Part shown: one piece after another, positions 23,886 to 30,307 of the stretch
Layout: each line of letters begins with the position of its first letter
How positions within the stretch are numbered: the stretch's first letter is position 1
The notes under the pieces: generated by a model
What the model saw: the letters and a program-made list of their open reading frames with translations, nothing else
Database searches by the model: none
Told to the model about the DNA's origin: nothing
Source of the DNA: Verrucomicrobia bacterium UBA1200
GTDB lineage: Bacteria > Verrucomicrobiota > Kiritimatiellia > RFP12 > UBA1067
Assembly: GCA_002309765.1 (NCBI GenBank)
Contig: DBXY01000016.1
Coordinates: 54,352-84,658 of the forward strand
Length of the DNA stretch: 30,307 nucleotides
Reading direction: 5' to 3'
Translations under genes and position numbers: made by a program

Positions 23886-25391
23886 ATGAAACTAAAGTTT
23901 TGGTATTGTTTGGCGGCGGCGTTGCTCGGTGTGAATTGGGCTTGGGCGCAATTGGGTACCGCCACGCCGGAATCGCAGGGAATCGCTTCGGAGGATATTC
24001 TGAAATGGATTAACGTGGCGGAGCGCGACATTCACGTGCTGCACAGTTTTGTGCTGGTGCGACACGGAAAAATCGTCGCTTCCGGCTGGTGGGACCCATA
24101 CCGCGAAACCGCTCCGCACCGGCTGTTTTCGCACTCCAAAAGTTTCACCGCCACGGCGGTCGGCTTGGCGATTGACGAACGCAAGCTTGACCTTGACGAA
24201 CAAGTGGCGGAGATTTTTGCGGATAAACTTCCCGCGACGGTTCCGGATAATCTCAAGCAGCTTCGCGTCCGCGATTTGCTGACCATGAACGCGGGAACCA
24301 AAAGCGACAGTTTCCGCAATGATCCCGCCGGCGATTGGGCCAAGGCGTTTTTGGCTAGCGACTTTGCGGTTCGTCCCGGCACGATGTTCCGTTACGACTC
24401 CTGCGCCACCTATATGCTGGCGGAGATTGTAGAAAAGAAAACCGGCCGCAAAATGATGGAATATCTGAAGGAAAAATTCTTCGACCCGTTGGGCATCACC
24501 GACGTGGAAACCACCTATTCGCCGTCCGGGGTGCCGTGCGGCGGCTGGGGGATGGCGATGAAGACTACAGACTTGGCGCGTTTTGGCCAGTGCTATCTTC
24601 AGGAAGGGGCTTGGAACGGCAAGCAGGTGCTTTCCCGCGAGTGGGTGCGGCTGGCAACTTCAAAGCACACCCGCAATTGCGGCAACGCCTCCGATTACGA
24701 CAACAACGATTGGCATCGCGGTTACGGTTTCCAGTTCTGGCGCTGCCAGCACAACTGCTTCCGGGCCGACGGCGCGGGTGGGCAGTTCACGATTATGATG
24801 CCGGATCAAGACGCGGTATTTTGCGCCACCGCGCTGTTCGGCGATTTCCAAGGCGCGTTCAACACGGTTTGGGAACATTTGTTGCCGGCCATGAAGAACG
24901 CTCCGTTGCCGGAAAATCCCGAGGCGCTGGCAAAATTGCGCGAGAAGTGCGCGACGCTCCGGTTGGCCACTGTGGCCGGCGGACGGGAAGGCGCGGTTAA
25001 AGACGCCCAGTCATGGAAATTGAAGCCCAACAACGGCGGATTTGACGAGTTGCGGTTTGAGCCGGACGAGGAGGGTTGGAATATTGTGCTGTCGGGCGAT
25101 AAGCGTAAAGTGGCCTTTAATGTCGGCCATCAGAAATGGCGCACGGGGGAAACTTCGCTTACCGACGCCACGGTCGATCCGCTCGGTACTTTTGGCTTGT
25201 TGGGAACGCTGAACACCGCAGCCAGCGGGGCGTGGGCGGAAAACGGGAAGTTCACCGCCCGAGTCTGGTACACTCACGAGGCGGCAAAATCAAAGCTTGA
25301 GCTTGACTTTACCGGTCCTAAGCCCAAGTGCCTGTTCCACACCGATGGCGCCTGCCTACCGTCAACCGACCTGAAACTGGAGGCCGAATAG
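23886..25391 (+). CDS. Secreted serine hydrolase, class C beta-lactamase/CubicO type
   Basis: 501 residues from ATG 23886 (purine-rich SD GGGGGAAAA). Residues 1-21 are a signal peptide (MKLKFWYCLAAALLGVNWAWA). The serine-penicilloyl-type fold shows SHSKSFTATAVG with nucleophile Ser82 and Lys85 (SxxK), VRDLLTMNAGTKSD, and FRYDSCATYMLAEIVE with Tyr170 in the YxN-like position, where the Asn is replaced by Ser. A third motif may be the segment RADGAGGQFTIMMP. The last ~150 residues are an extra beta-rich domain. Such secreted proteins are mostly esterases or peptidases of unknown substrate rather than antibiotic-resistance enzymes; in a glycan context de-esterification of polysaccharide is plausible. 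It overlaps the next start codon by one base. Confidence 0.88.
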   Translation: MKLKFWYCLAAALLGVNWAWAQLGTATPESQGIASEDILKWINVAERDIHVLHSFVLVRHGKIVASGWWDPYRETAPHRLFSHSKSFTATAVGLAIDERKLDLDEQVAEIFADKLPATVPDNLKQLRVRDLLTMNAGTKSDSFRNDPAGDWAKAFLASDFAVRPGTMFRYDSCATYMLAEIVEKKTGRKMMEYLKEKFFDPLGITDVETTYSPSGVPCGGWGMAMKTTDLARFGQCYLQEGAWNGKQVLSREWVRLATSKHTRNCGNASDYDNNDWHRGYGFQFWRCQHNCFRADGAGGQFTIMMPDQDAVFCATALFGDFQGAFNTVWEHLLPAMKNAPLPENPEALAKLREKCATLRLATVAGGREGAVKDAQSWKLKPNNGGFDELRFEPDEEGWNIVLSGDKRKVAFNVGHQKWRTGETSLTDATVDPLGTFGLLGTLNTAASGAWAENGKFTARVWYTHEAAKSKLELDFTGPKPKCLFHTDGACLPSTDLKLEAE

Positions 25392-27538
25392 TGATTGGGC
25401 ACGGCAACGGCTTTTTCCCCAGCATAGCGTTGGTATTTTTATTGACTGCCGCAACTGCAATGGCCGCTGAGCCGCGTCCCCGCCCGGTATGGGCAGTGGA
25501 GGCGGCGGTGGAGCGGTTTTCGGTGGCCAAGGAAACGGACAATTATTTCATGGTGTCGATTCCGGATACCACGGATGGCAAGCCGGTGTCGGCGCTCAAG
25601 GCTTTCTACAAAGACGGCGAAGTGCAGCTTAAGGTATTGTGGAAGGCTGACGGAAAGTTGACCGTGCTGGTAAACGCCACCCCGTTAAAAAACACCCAAA
25701 ACGTTCGGATTTACCCTTTGCCTGGGGAGAAGCCTGTGGAGGTCGGATTCGGTGATGCGGCCGACCCGTTGCCGGTCAACGGTTTGGCCGCCCGTACCGG
25801 CGGTATGGATTTCCCTGAAACCTTGGCGCAGCTGCGCGGCTTGGAGGGCCGTTTCGACCGGCCGCCGCGCAACTTTGCGGTGGCCAATTTCGATGGCGCC
25901 AGATTGACTTTTAAAGATTGGTTCCGCGGGGACTGGACTCGCAGAAACCACTGGGTGCGGATGCAGACCTGGCTGATGGTGCCGGAAAAGTGCGAGCTGG
26001 TTTTCGGGTTGGCCGGAATCTCCCCGGCGTGGTTGGTTCTCGACGGAAAAGAGTGGATGTCCCATCCGGCCGGCATGAACACCAAACAGTGGACAGAGGG
26101 TAAGAAGATAACGCTCTCGGCCGGTTTGCATTGTTTGCGGGTGATGACCGTGTGCCGTCAGGAGATTGATACCGGCGTGGCTTGGAAACACCCCGACGCG
26201 GAAACTTTGGCAAACGAGGTGGTGACGGTAACCGGCGGCGATTTCCGGTCCTACCGGTTGGAGCGGAAAGATTCATTAGTACACGCTTTCGCTGACGCGG
26301 ATTACGGGAGGCCATACCGTTTCGCGGGAACCGATGAACTGTTTATCCCGTGCACGTTGCAGAACGCCGGGGTAAGTTGGGGAACCAATTCGGTTTGCCG
26401 CTGGATTATAGACGGGAAATTGGCGGGAAGCGGGGAAACTTTCAATATGGTTCTGCTGGGTAGCCGGATGCCGCAAAGAGTGGCGTCAGAGCTGTTGGGG
26501 GGCGGACAGAAATCGGTTTACGAATTCGATTTGTCTTGCGATAAACCGGCATTTTCCGAAGAGTGGATATCGTCGCGCATTGTTGACGTGCCGCCGATTT
26601 GTTCTGATGCCGACCGGTTTCGCCCGATGATCAGGATGCGCACCACCGCGCGTGACGGTCTGCGTTTCAACATCAACGCTTCGGTTTTTTACCGTGACGG
26701 TTCGGTGTCAAATATCACCGAGATGGTGACGACTGATCGCGGCTGGGCGCGGGTGTATCTTGGACAGTTGACCGCGCTTGATGTGGATTCTTTGGCTTGG
26801 ACCGTAACCCATGCGCAGGTACAGTTGAGCCAAGGCCGGCTACGGTTGATGCATGAGCCGTACGATGTGCTGCCCGATACGGTTTCCGGCGAAACTTTAA
26901 GGGCTGGGGAGGATTTTATTTCGCTGGTGGTGCCGCGAGCCTCCAAAGGGATGCCCAAGGAAAAACAAAACGCCAAGGTCGTCGAATCCGACGCAGTTCC
27001 CGTGTTGGCCGACGAGGGACTTTTTATGGTGCTAGGGCAGATACCGGATGTTGCCCAATCGGTGTCGCTGGTAGATTTGTCGGATAATCCCGGCGAGGCG
27101 ACGATGACCGGGATTGCGTGGTTGTGCCCATTCCTGCAATTAAAAAAGATTCCCAAGGGGCGTCCAATTTTTTACGCGCCGTTACCAAAGGTTGACGATT
27201 GGGCGGATTTGGCGCATTTCGAGCGGCGCGTAGCGGCTATGGCCGGTTTTATGTCCTCGCTCCCGATTGAATCGCCTTCGCTTGTTTTAGTGGTTCCGCC
27301 GCCGTTGGACGTGCTTTTGGATTGCGGTTGCGTTTCCGGCGAGCAACCTTGCGAACACGCGGCGGATTCACGTAAATTTGCCGAAGTGGTAATCCGCGTC
27401 GCCGATATGATGGGCGTTCCTACCGTTGACCTTTACACTCCTTTCTGCGCCAACCAGCAGGCCACTCACGGAGGGCGTTTGGACATTGACCAACTTAAGC
27501 AGTTGGCGCGGCAAGGTATGGTCGTCACTTCTCGCTAA
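25391..27538 (+). CDS. Large secreted protein of unknown function, possible SGNH-like end
   Basis: 715 residues from GTG 25391, which shares one base with the previous stop (TAGTG) and has a GGAGG at 25379-25383. Residues 1-25 are a signal peptide (ending LTAATAMAA). I do not recognise the protein. Residues ~30-130 and ~170-270 look beta-rich, the latter like a PA14 or galactose-binding fold (NHWVRMQTWLMVPEKCELVF, AGLHCLRVMTV). The middle ~300-500 reads like immunoglobulin-type strands. The last ~150 residues alternate hydrophobic strands and helices (LVLVVPPPLDVLLDCGCV, then RKFAEVVIRVADMMGVPTVDL and ATHGGRLDIDQLKQLARQ). These resemble the late blocks of SGNH hydrolases, but no GDS block is evident. 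The tight coupling suggests it works with the serine hydrolase, perhaps on the same glycan. Confidence 0.72.
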   Translation: MIGHGNGFFPSIALVFLLTAATAMAAEPRPRPVWAVEAAVERFSVAKETDNYFMVSIPDTTDGKPVSALKAFYKDGEVQLKVLWKADGKLTVLVNATPLKNTQNVRIYPLPGEKPVEVGFGDAADPLPVNGLAARTGGMDFPETLAQLRGLEGRFDRPPRNFAVANFDGARLTFKDWFRGDWTRRNHWVRMQTWLMVPEKCELVFGLAGISPAWLVLDGKEWMSHPAGMNTKQWTEGKKITLSAGLHCLRVMTVCRQEIDTGVAWKHPDAETLANEVVTVTGGDFRSYRLERKDSLVHAFADADYGRPYRFAGTDELFIPCTLQNAGVSWGTNSVCRWIIDGKLAGSGETFNMVLLGSRMPQRVASELLGGGQKSVYEFDLSCDKPAFSEEWISSRIVDVPPICSDADRFRPMIRMRTTARDGLRFNINASVFYRDGSVSNITEMVTTDRGWARVYLGQLTALDVDSLAWTVTHAQVQLSQGRLRLMHEPYDVLPDTVSGETLRAGEDFISLVVPRASKGMPKEKQNAKVVESDAVPVLADEGLFMVLGQIPDVAQSVSLVDLSDNPGEATMTGIAWLCPFLQLKKIPKGRPIFYAPLPKVDDWADLAHFERRVAAMAGFMSSLPIESPSLVLVVPPPLDVLLDCGCVSGEQPCEHAADSRKFAEVVIRVADMMGVPTVDLYTPFCANQQATHGGRLDIDQLKQLARQGMVVTSR

Positions 27539-27602
27539 ATGCGGTAGACGTTAAGCGAACGGCAATCTTATTTGGGAACAGGTCGAAACGAGGAATAGTT
27601 TG

Positions 27603-29744
27603 ATGAAACTATGCGTAATGGTCGGTTGTGCCATACTGACGGTTGCATTATGCTCTTCAACCGCAAGAGCGGCGGAGCGCGAAACGAGGGTAGCGGTATA
27701 TCCGCAGAGTTTCGACGCGGGCGGCTGGGCGCTAGACGCGCAGTTTATGGATGTGGTCGGATCTCCCTACCTGATTGCGCACGGCTTGGGTGTGCGCGTG
27801 ACTGACGCGAAAGCGCGGGTCACGTTCCCTAAATCTGGCGAGTACCGCGTTTGGGTTCGCACGAAGAACTGGGCTGACGGTGCTCCGGGGCGCTTCCGCG
27901 TGCTTGTTGACGGCAAACCGCTCGCCAAGGAGTTCGGAGCCGGTTCCCGCGATTGGTCGTGGGAGGATGGCGGTCTCGTGAAAGTTGCGGGGAAAGCGGC
28001 AATCGTCGCGCTTGAAGACTTGACCGGCTTTGACGGGCGTTGCGCCGGCATCGTGTTTGATCCGGAGGTGGGTAAAAACGTCCCGCCAGACGGACCGCTC
28101 AAGGTTGACGAAGCGAATGTCGCCGAGACGGTCAAGGCCGATTTCGTCGTGGTGGGTGGCGGGCTTCCCGGAACGTGCGCTGCGGTTGCGGCGGCCAGGC
28201 GCGGACTTAAGGTCGCGCTTGTGCAGGACCGTCCCGTACTGGGCGGTAACGCTTCTTCCGAAATCCGTGTGTGGAGCGGCGGTGAGGCGCGATACGACAT
28301 CGTGCGGGAACTGCGCGGACGTTTCATGAACCGCGACGGGAATCTCGTTCTGGATGACGCACGGCGAATGCGCATTGTGTCCGATGAGAAGAATATCGCT
28401 CTCCGTGTCTCGACCCGCGCGTTCGGGGTCGAAAAGAAACCGGACGGCGCAATTGCCGCCGTCAAAGCGCTTGATCTCAAGTCCAACCGCGTAATACGTT
28501 TTGAGGCACCGTTCTTTTGCGACGCCACCGGTGACGGCTGGGTTGGCTTTTGGGCCGGAGCCGATTGGCGTATGGGGCGCGAGGCAAAATCGGAATTTGA
28601 CGAGGATCGCGCCCCGGAAAAGTCGGACAACGACACTTTGGGCGCTTCGCTCATGTGGACCAGCGCCGTTGCCAACACGCCGGTGGAGTTTTCCGCGCCG
28701 TGGGCTGAACCCCATGCGCAGGGGCAGGTGGCGGTCAACGGCGAGTGGAATTGGGAATACGGCATCCATCGCGACATGATTGGCGAGGCGGAGGAGATCC
28801 GCGACCGTCTGTTTCTTGCGATTTACGGGGCTTTTTCGCTTGCTAAGAAGCGCCCTGAAAATGCCAACCGGGTGTTGGATTTCTGCCCTTATCTGCTTGG
28901 GAAACGGGAGTCTCGCCGTATCATGGGCGATTGGATATATTCCCAGAAGGACGTAACGGGCAATACGGAATTCGAGGATGCCATTGCCTCCGGTTCGTGG
29001 GGAATCGACCTTCACTACGACAACTGTAAACCTGGCGTTGATTTTCTCACGACTTGCCAAGGGCCGCAATACGGACGCTACTGGATTCCATACCGCAGCA
29101 TCTATTCGCGCAACGTTCCCAATCTGTTTATGGCTGGACGATGCTTCAGTTGCACCCATGTTGGACTTGGCGGTCCGCGGGTGATAAACACGCTTTCCCA
29201 ACTCGGTGTCGCCGCAGGCGAGGCGGTGGCGATGTGCCGCGAACTTGGCGAGACCCCGCGGGGCATATTCAAGAACGGCCATGTTCGCACACTTCAGGAA
29301 CGCCTTGGCGGCGGATTCCCGGGTGTGCCGGAAAAGAAAACCGCAGGGTGGGTGATCGTCGATGACGAGAGCGAGGGCGTTAAGTTCGGCACCGGGTGGC
29401 GCCGCGGACGAAACTGTAACGGGGAGCAGGTCGGCGGTTTTGCGCACTTCCCGTCGCAAAAGGCGGAACCCGCGATTTACCCGTTGCCCGTTGGAAAGAG
29501 CGGACGTTATGCGATTATGGGGCGGGTCCCGTATAGTTGGAGCGCCAAACAAGGTTCAAAGACCGCTTTTGAGATCGTCTCGGATGGGAAGACCGTCGCT
29601 TTCACGGCGGATCAGGCACAAAATACCGGCCAGTGGGTAAAACTCGGTGAGTTTGACCTGGCCCCCGGCGCAACATTGCGCGTTATCCCGTCAAAGTCTT
29701 CGGGATATGTGGTGGCGGACGGTTTTGCGCTGGTGGAGATGTGA
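27603..29744 (+). CDS. Secreted FAD-dependent oxidoreductase with flanking lectin-like domains
   Basis: 713 residues from ATG 27603 (AGGA at 27591-27594). Residues 1-24 are a Sec-type signal peptide (MKLCVMVGCAILTVALCSSTARA) without a twin-arginine motif. Residues ~28-160 are a beta-rich domain (GEYRVWVRTKNWADGAPGRF). The flavin domain starts at DFVVVGGGLPGTCAAVAAARRG (dinucleotide motif Gly185-Gly190) and continues with LGGNASSEIRVWSGGEARYD, FFCDATGDGWVGFWAGADWR and, near its end, NLFMAGRCFSCTHVGLGGPR, all typical of PF12831-type oxidoreductases. Residues ~583-713 resemble the golvesin/xanthan-lyase carbohydrate-binding-like domain. Such genes are common in glycan-degrading PVC and Bacteroidetes genomes, but their reaction is not known to me. 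It lies 64 bp after the unknown protein and 33 bp before the LRR protein. Confidence 0.88.
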   Translation: MKLCVMVGCAILTVALCSSTARAAERETRVAVYPQSFDAGGWALDAQFMDVVGSPYLIAHGLGVRVTDAKARVTFPKSGEYRVWVRTKNWADGAPGRFRVLVDGKPLAKEFGAGSRDWSWEDGGLVKVAGKAAIVALEDLTGFDGRCAGIVFDPEVGKNVPPDGPLKVDEANVAETVKADFVVVGGGLPGTCAAVAAARRGLKVALVQDRPVLGGNASSEIRVWSGGEARYDIVRELRGRFMNRDGNLVLDDARRMRIVSDEKNIALRVSTRAFGVEKKPDGAIAAVKALDLKSNRVIRFEAPFFCDATGDGWVGFWAGADWRMGREAKSEFDEDRAPEKSDNDTLGASLMWTSAVANTPVEFSAPWAEPHAQGQVAVNGEWNWEYGIHRDMIGEAEEIRDRLFLAIYGAFSLAKKRPENANRVLDFCPYLLGKRESRRIMGDWIYSQKDVTGNTEFEDAIASGSWGIDLHYDNCKPGVDFLTTCQGPQYGRYWIPYRSIYSRNVPNLFMAGRCFSCTHVGLGGPRVINTLSQLGVAAGEAVAMCRELGETPRGIFKNGHVRTLQERLGGGFPGVPEKKTAGWVIVDDESEGVKFGTGWRRGRNCNGEQVGGFAHFPSQKAEPAIYPLPVGKSGRYAIMGRVPYSWSAKQGSKTAFEIVSDGKTVAFTADQAQNTGQWVKLGEFDLAPGATLRVIPSKSSGYVVADGFALVEM

Positions 29745-29777
29745 TTTTTGTTCTTAATAGCCTCAGGGGAGTGTCGC

Positions 29778-30307
29778 ATGAAAAGAAATGGGTTGTTTGT
29801 GCTTGTTTTGGTTGTTGCCAAACTGGCGGTCGGTGATGATTTTGTCTTTAACTTCAATTACGATGAGACGATGCGGGAGGCCACGGTTACGGGGCTTTCC
29901 GGTACGGTCCCGGAATCGCTCATATTGCCGTCATCAGTCGAAAAAGATGGTGTGACGTATAGCGTTACCGCGATCGGCAACAACGCATTTTCAGGTAAAC
30001 CTGACATTAAGACCTTCCAAATACCCGACACGATCCGTAAGATCGGGAGTCGGGCGTTCGACAGTTGCCACGGGATTGGAGACATCCTCATTCCCGCCAG
30101 TGTCACGAACCTCGCCGACAACGTGTTCCATTCCGCCTCGGGTATTACGAACGCGGTGATCCTGGCGCAGGCGGATGTCATCGACCTCGGGATGTTCCCG
30201 ACACAATCTGAAAACTTCCAGACGCTCGTCATATCCGGCAACGGCAACACCCGCCTCGCCCACTCCTACAGCAGCTATGCCCAGCGTCCGCGCCACATCC
30301 GCATCAG
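29778..30307 (+). CDS. BspA-type leucine-rich-repeat surface protein (partial, 3' end beyond window)
   Basis: The window holds the first 176 codons; the frame is open to the edge. ATG 29778 has AGGGGAG at 29765-29771. Residues 1-19 are a signal peptide (MKRNGLFVLVLVVAKLAVG). A short N-terminal strand region (FNFNYDETMREATVTGLSG) is followed by repeats of LRR_5/Treponema type: VTAIGNNAFSGKPDIKTFQI, PDTIRKIGSRAFDSCHGIGDI and IPASVTNLADNVFHSAS. These repeats alternate Ile/Leu strands with a fixed AF aromatic position. Such proteins are surface or secreted and often bind host or matrix components. The C-terminus, which would show any anchor, is outside the window. It is 33 bp after the FAD oxidoreductase and probably on the same transcript. 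Confidence 0.88.
   Translation, partial: MKRNGLFVLVLVVAKLAVGDDFVFNFNYDETMREATVTGLSGTVPESLILPSSVEKDGVTYSVTAIGNNAFSGKPDIKTFQIPDTIRKIGSRAFDSCHGIGDILIPASVTNLADNVFHSASGITNAVILAQADVIDLGMFPTQSENFQTLVISGNGNTRLAHSYSSYAQRPRHIRI

Noticed and set aside
25328..25390. Upstream in-frame ATG for the 715-aa secreted protein
   Set aside because: It lies inside the serine hydrolase gene and would bury the signal peptide; the GTG at 25391 has a well-spaced GGAGG.
27732..29552. 606-codon open frame on the minus strand inside the FAD oxidoreductase gene
   Set aside because: Opposite a clearly coding gene with recognisable motifs; the translation is rich in Arg, Pro and His with no domain or signal peptide.

Overview
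The window looks like a chromosomal segment of a fermentative, glycan-degrading bacterium of the Planctomycetes-Verrucomicrobia-Chlamydiae group. A gut-type Kiritimatiellae/Verrucomicrobiota or Lentisphaerae lineage is my best guess. This rests on the mix of Sec-secreted exo-glycosidases (GH43, GH50-like, GH92, GH20, GH3), a secreted FAD oxidoreductase with lectin-like flanking domains, a BspA-type leucine-rich-repeat protein and a TGS-type nucleoside kinase, in fairly GC-rich DNA with clear Shine-Dalgarno (SD) sites. No rRNA or other taxonomic marker is present, so the assignment is inference. All 22 genes lie on the + strand.

Layout. (1) 1-2576: the xseA tail, xseB, a DUF362/ferredoxin protein and a secreted GH43, with gaps of 22-35 bp. 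(2) 2577-3734: an AT-rich patch with an orphan tail-anchored protein whose 5' end looks damaged, then an intergenic region with three inverted repeats and a promoter. (3) 3735-5384: panC and a DnaQ-like exonuclease with a DUF3820-like tail. (4) 5420-14082: a promoter with overlapping direct repeats drives what looks like one six-gene operon with gaps of 4-21 bp: an organophosphate antiporter-family transporter, a GH50-like glycosidase with CBM9-like tail, clpS, ybaK, GH92 and GH20. (5) 14083-14530: a gene-free region with a 13-unit heptanucleotide repeat, two promoter-like sites, a terminator-like stem-loop and two tandem leader hairpins. (6) 14531-20232: carB, a nucleoside (uridine-type) kinase and a GT2 glycosyltransferase. 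(7) 20262-21592: proA under a strong promoter centred on an imperfect palindrome. (8) 21623-30307: GH3, a serine beta-lactamase-like hydrolase, an unrecognised 715-aa secreted protein with an overlapping start, a secreted FAD oxidoreductase, and the start of a BspA-like LRR protein that runs off the window.

How the genes fit together. Housekeeping genes (exonuclease VII, pantothenate, carbamoyl phosphate, proline, proteolysis adaptor, tRNA editing) alternate with secreted carbohydrate enzymes, often within the same tightly spaced runs. GH92 plus GH20 suggests attack on mannose- and GlcNAc-bearing glycans such as N-glycans. GH43, GH3 and the GH50-like enzyme suggest plant or algal side chains. 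No TonB receptor/SusD pair, phage, insertion sequence, CRISPR array or tRNA was seen. The least explained elements are the 715-aa secreted protein, the secreted flavoprotein, the AT-rich orphan and the carB upstream region.
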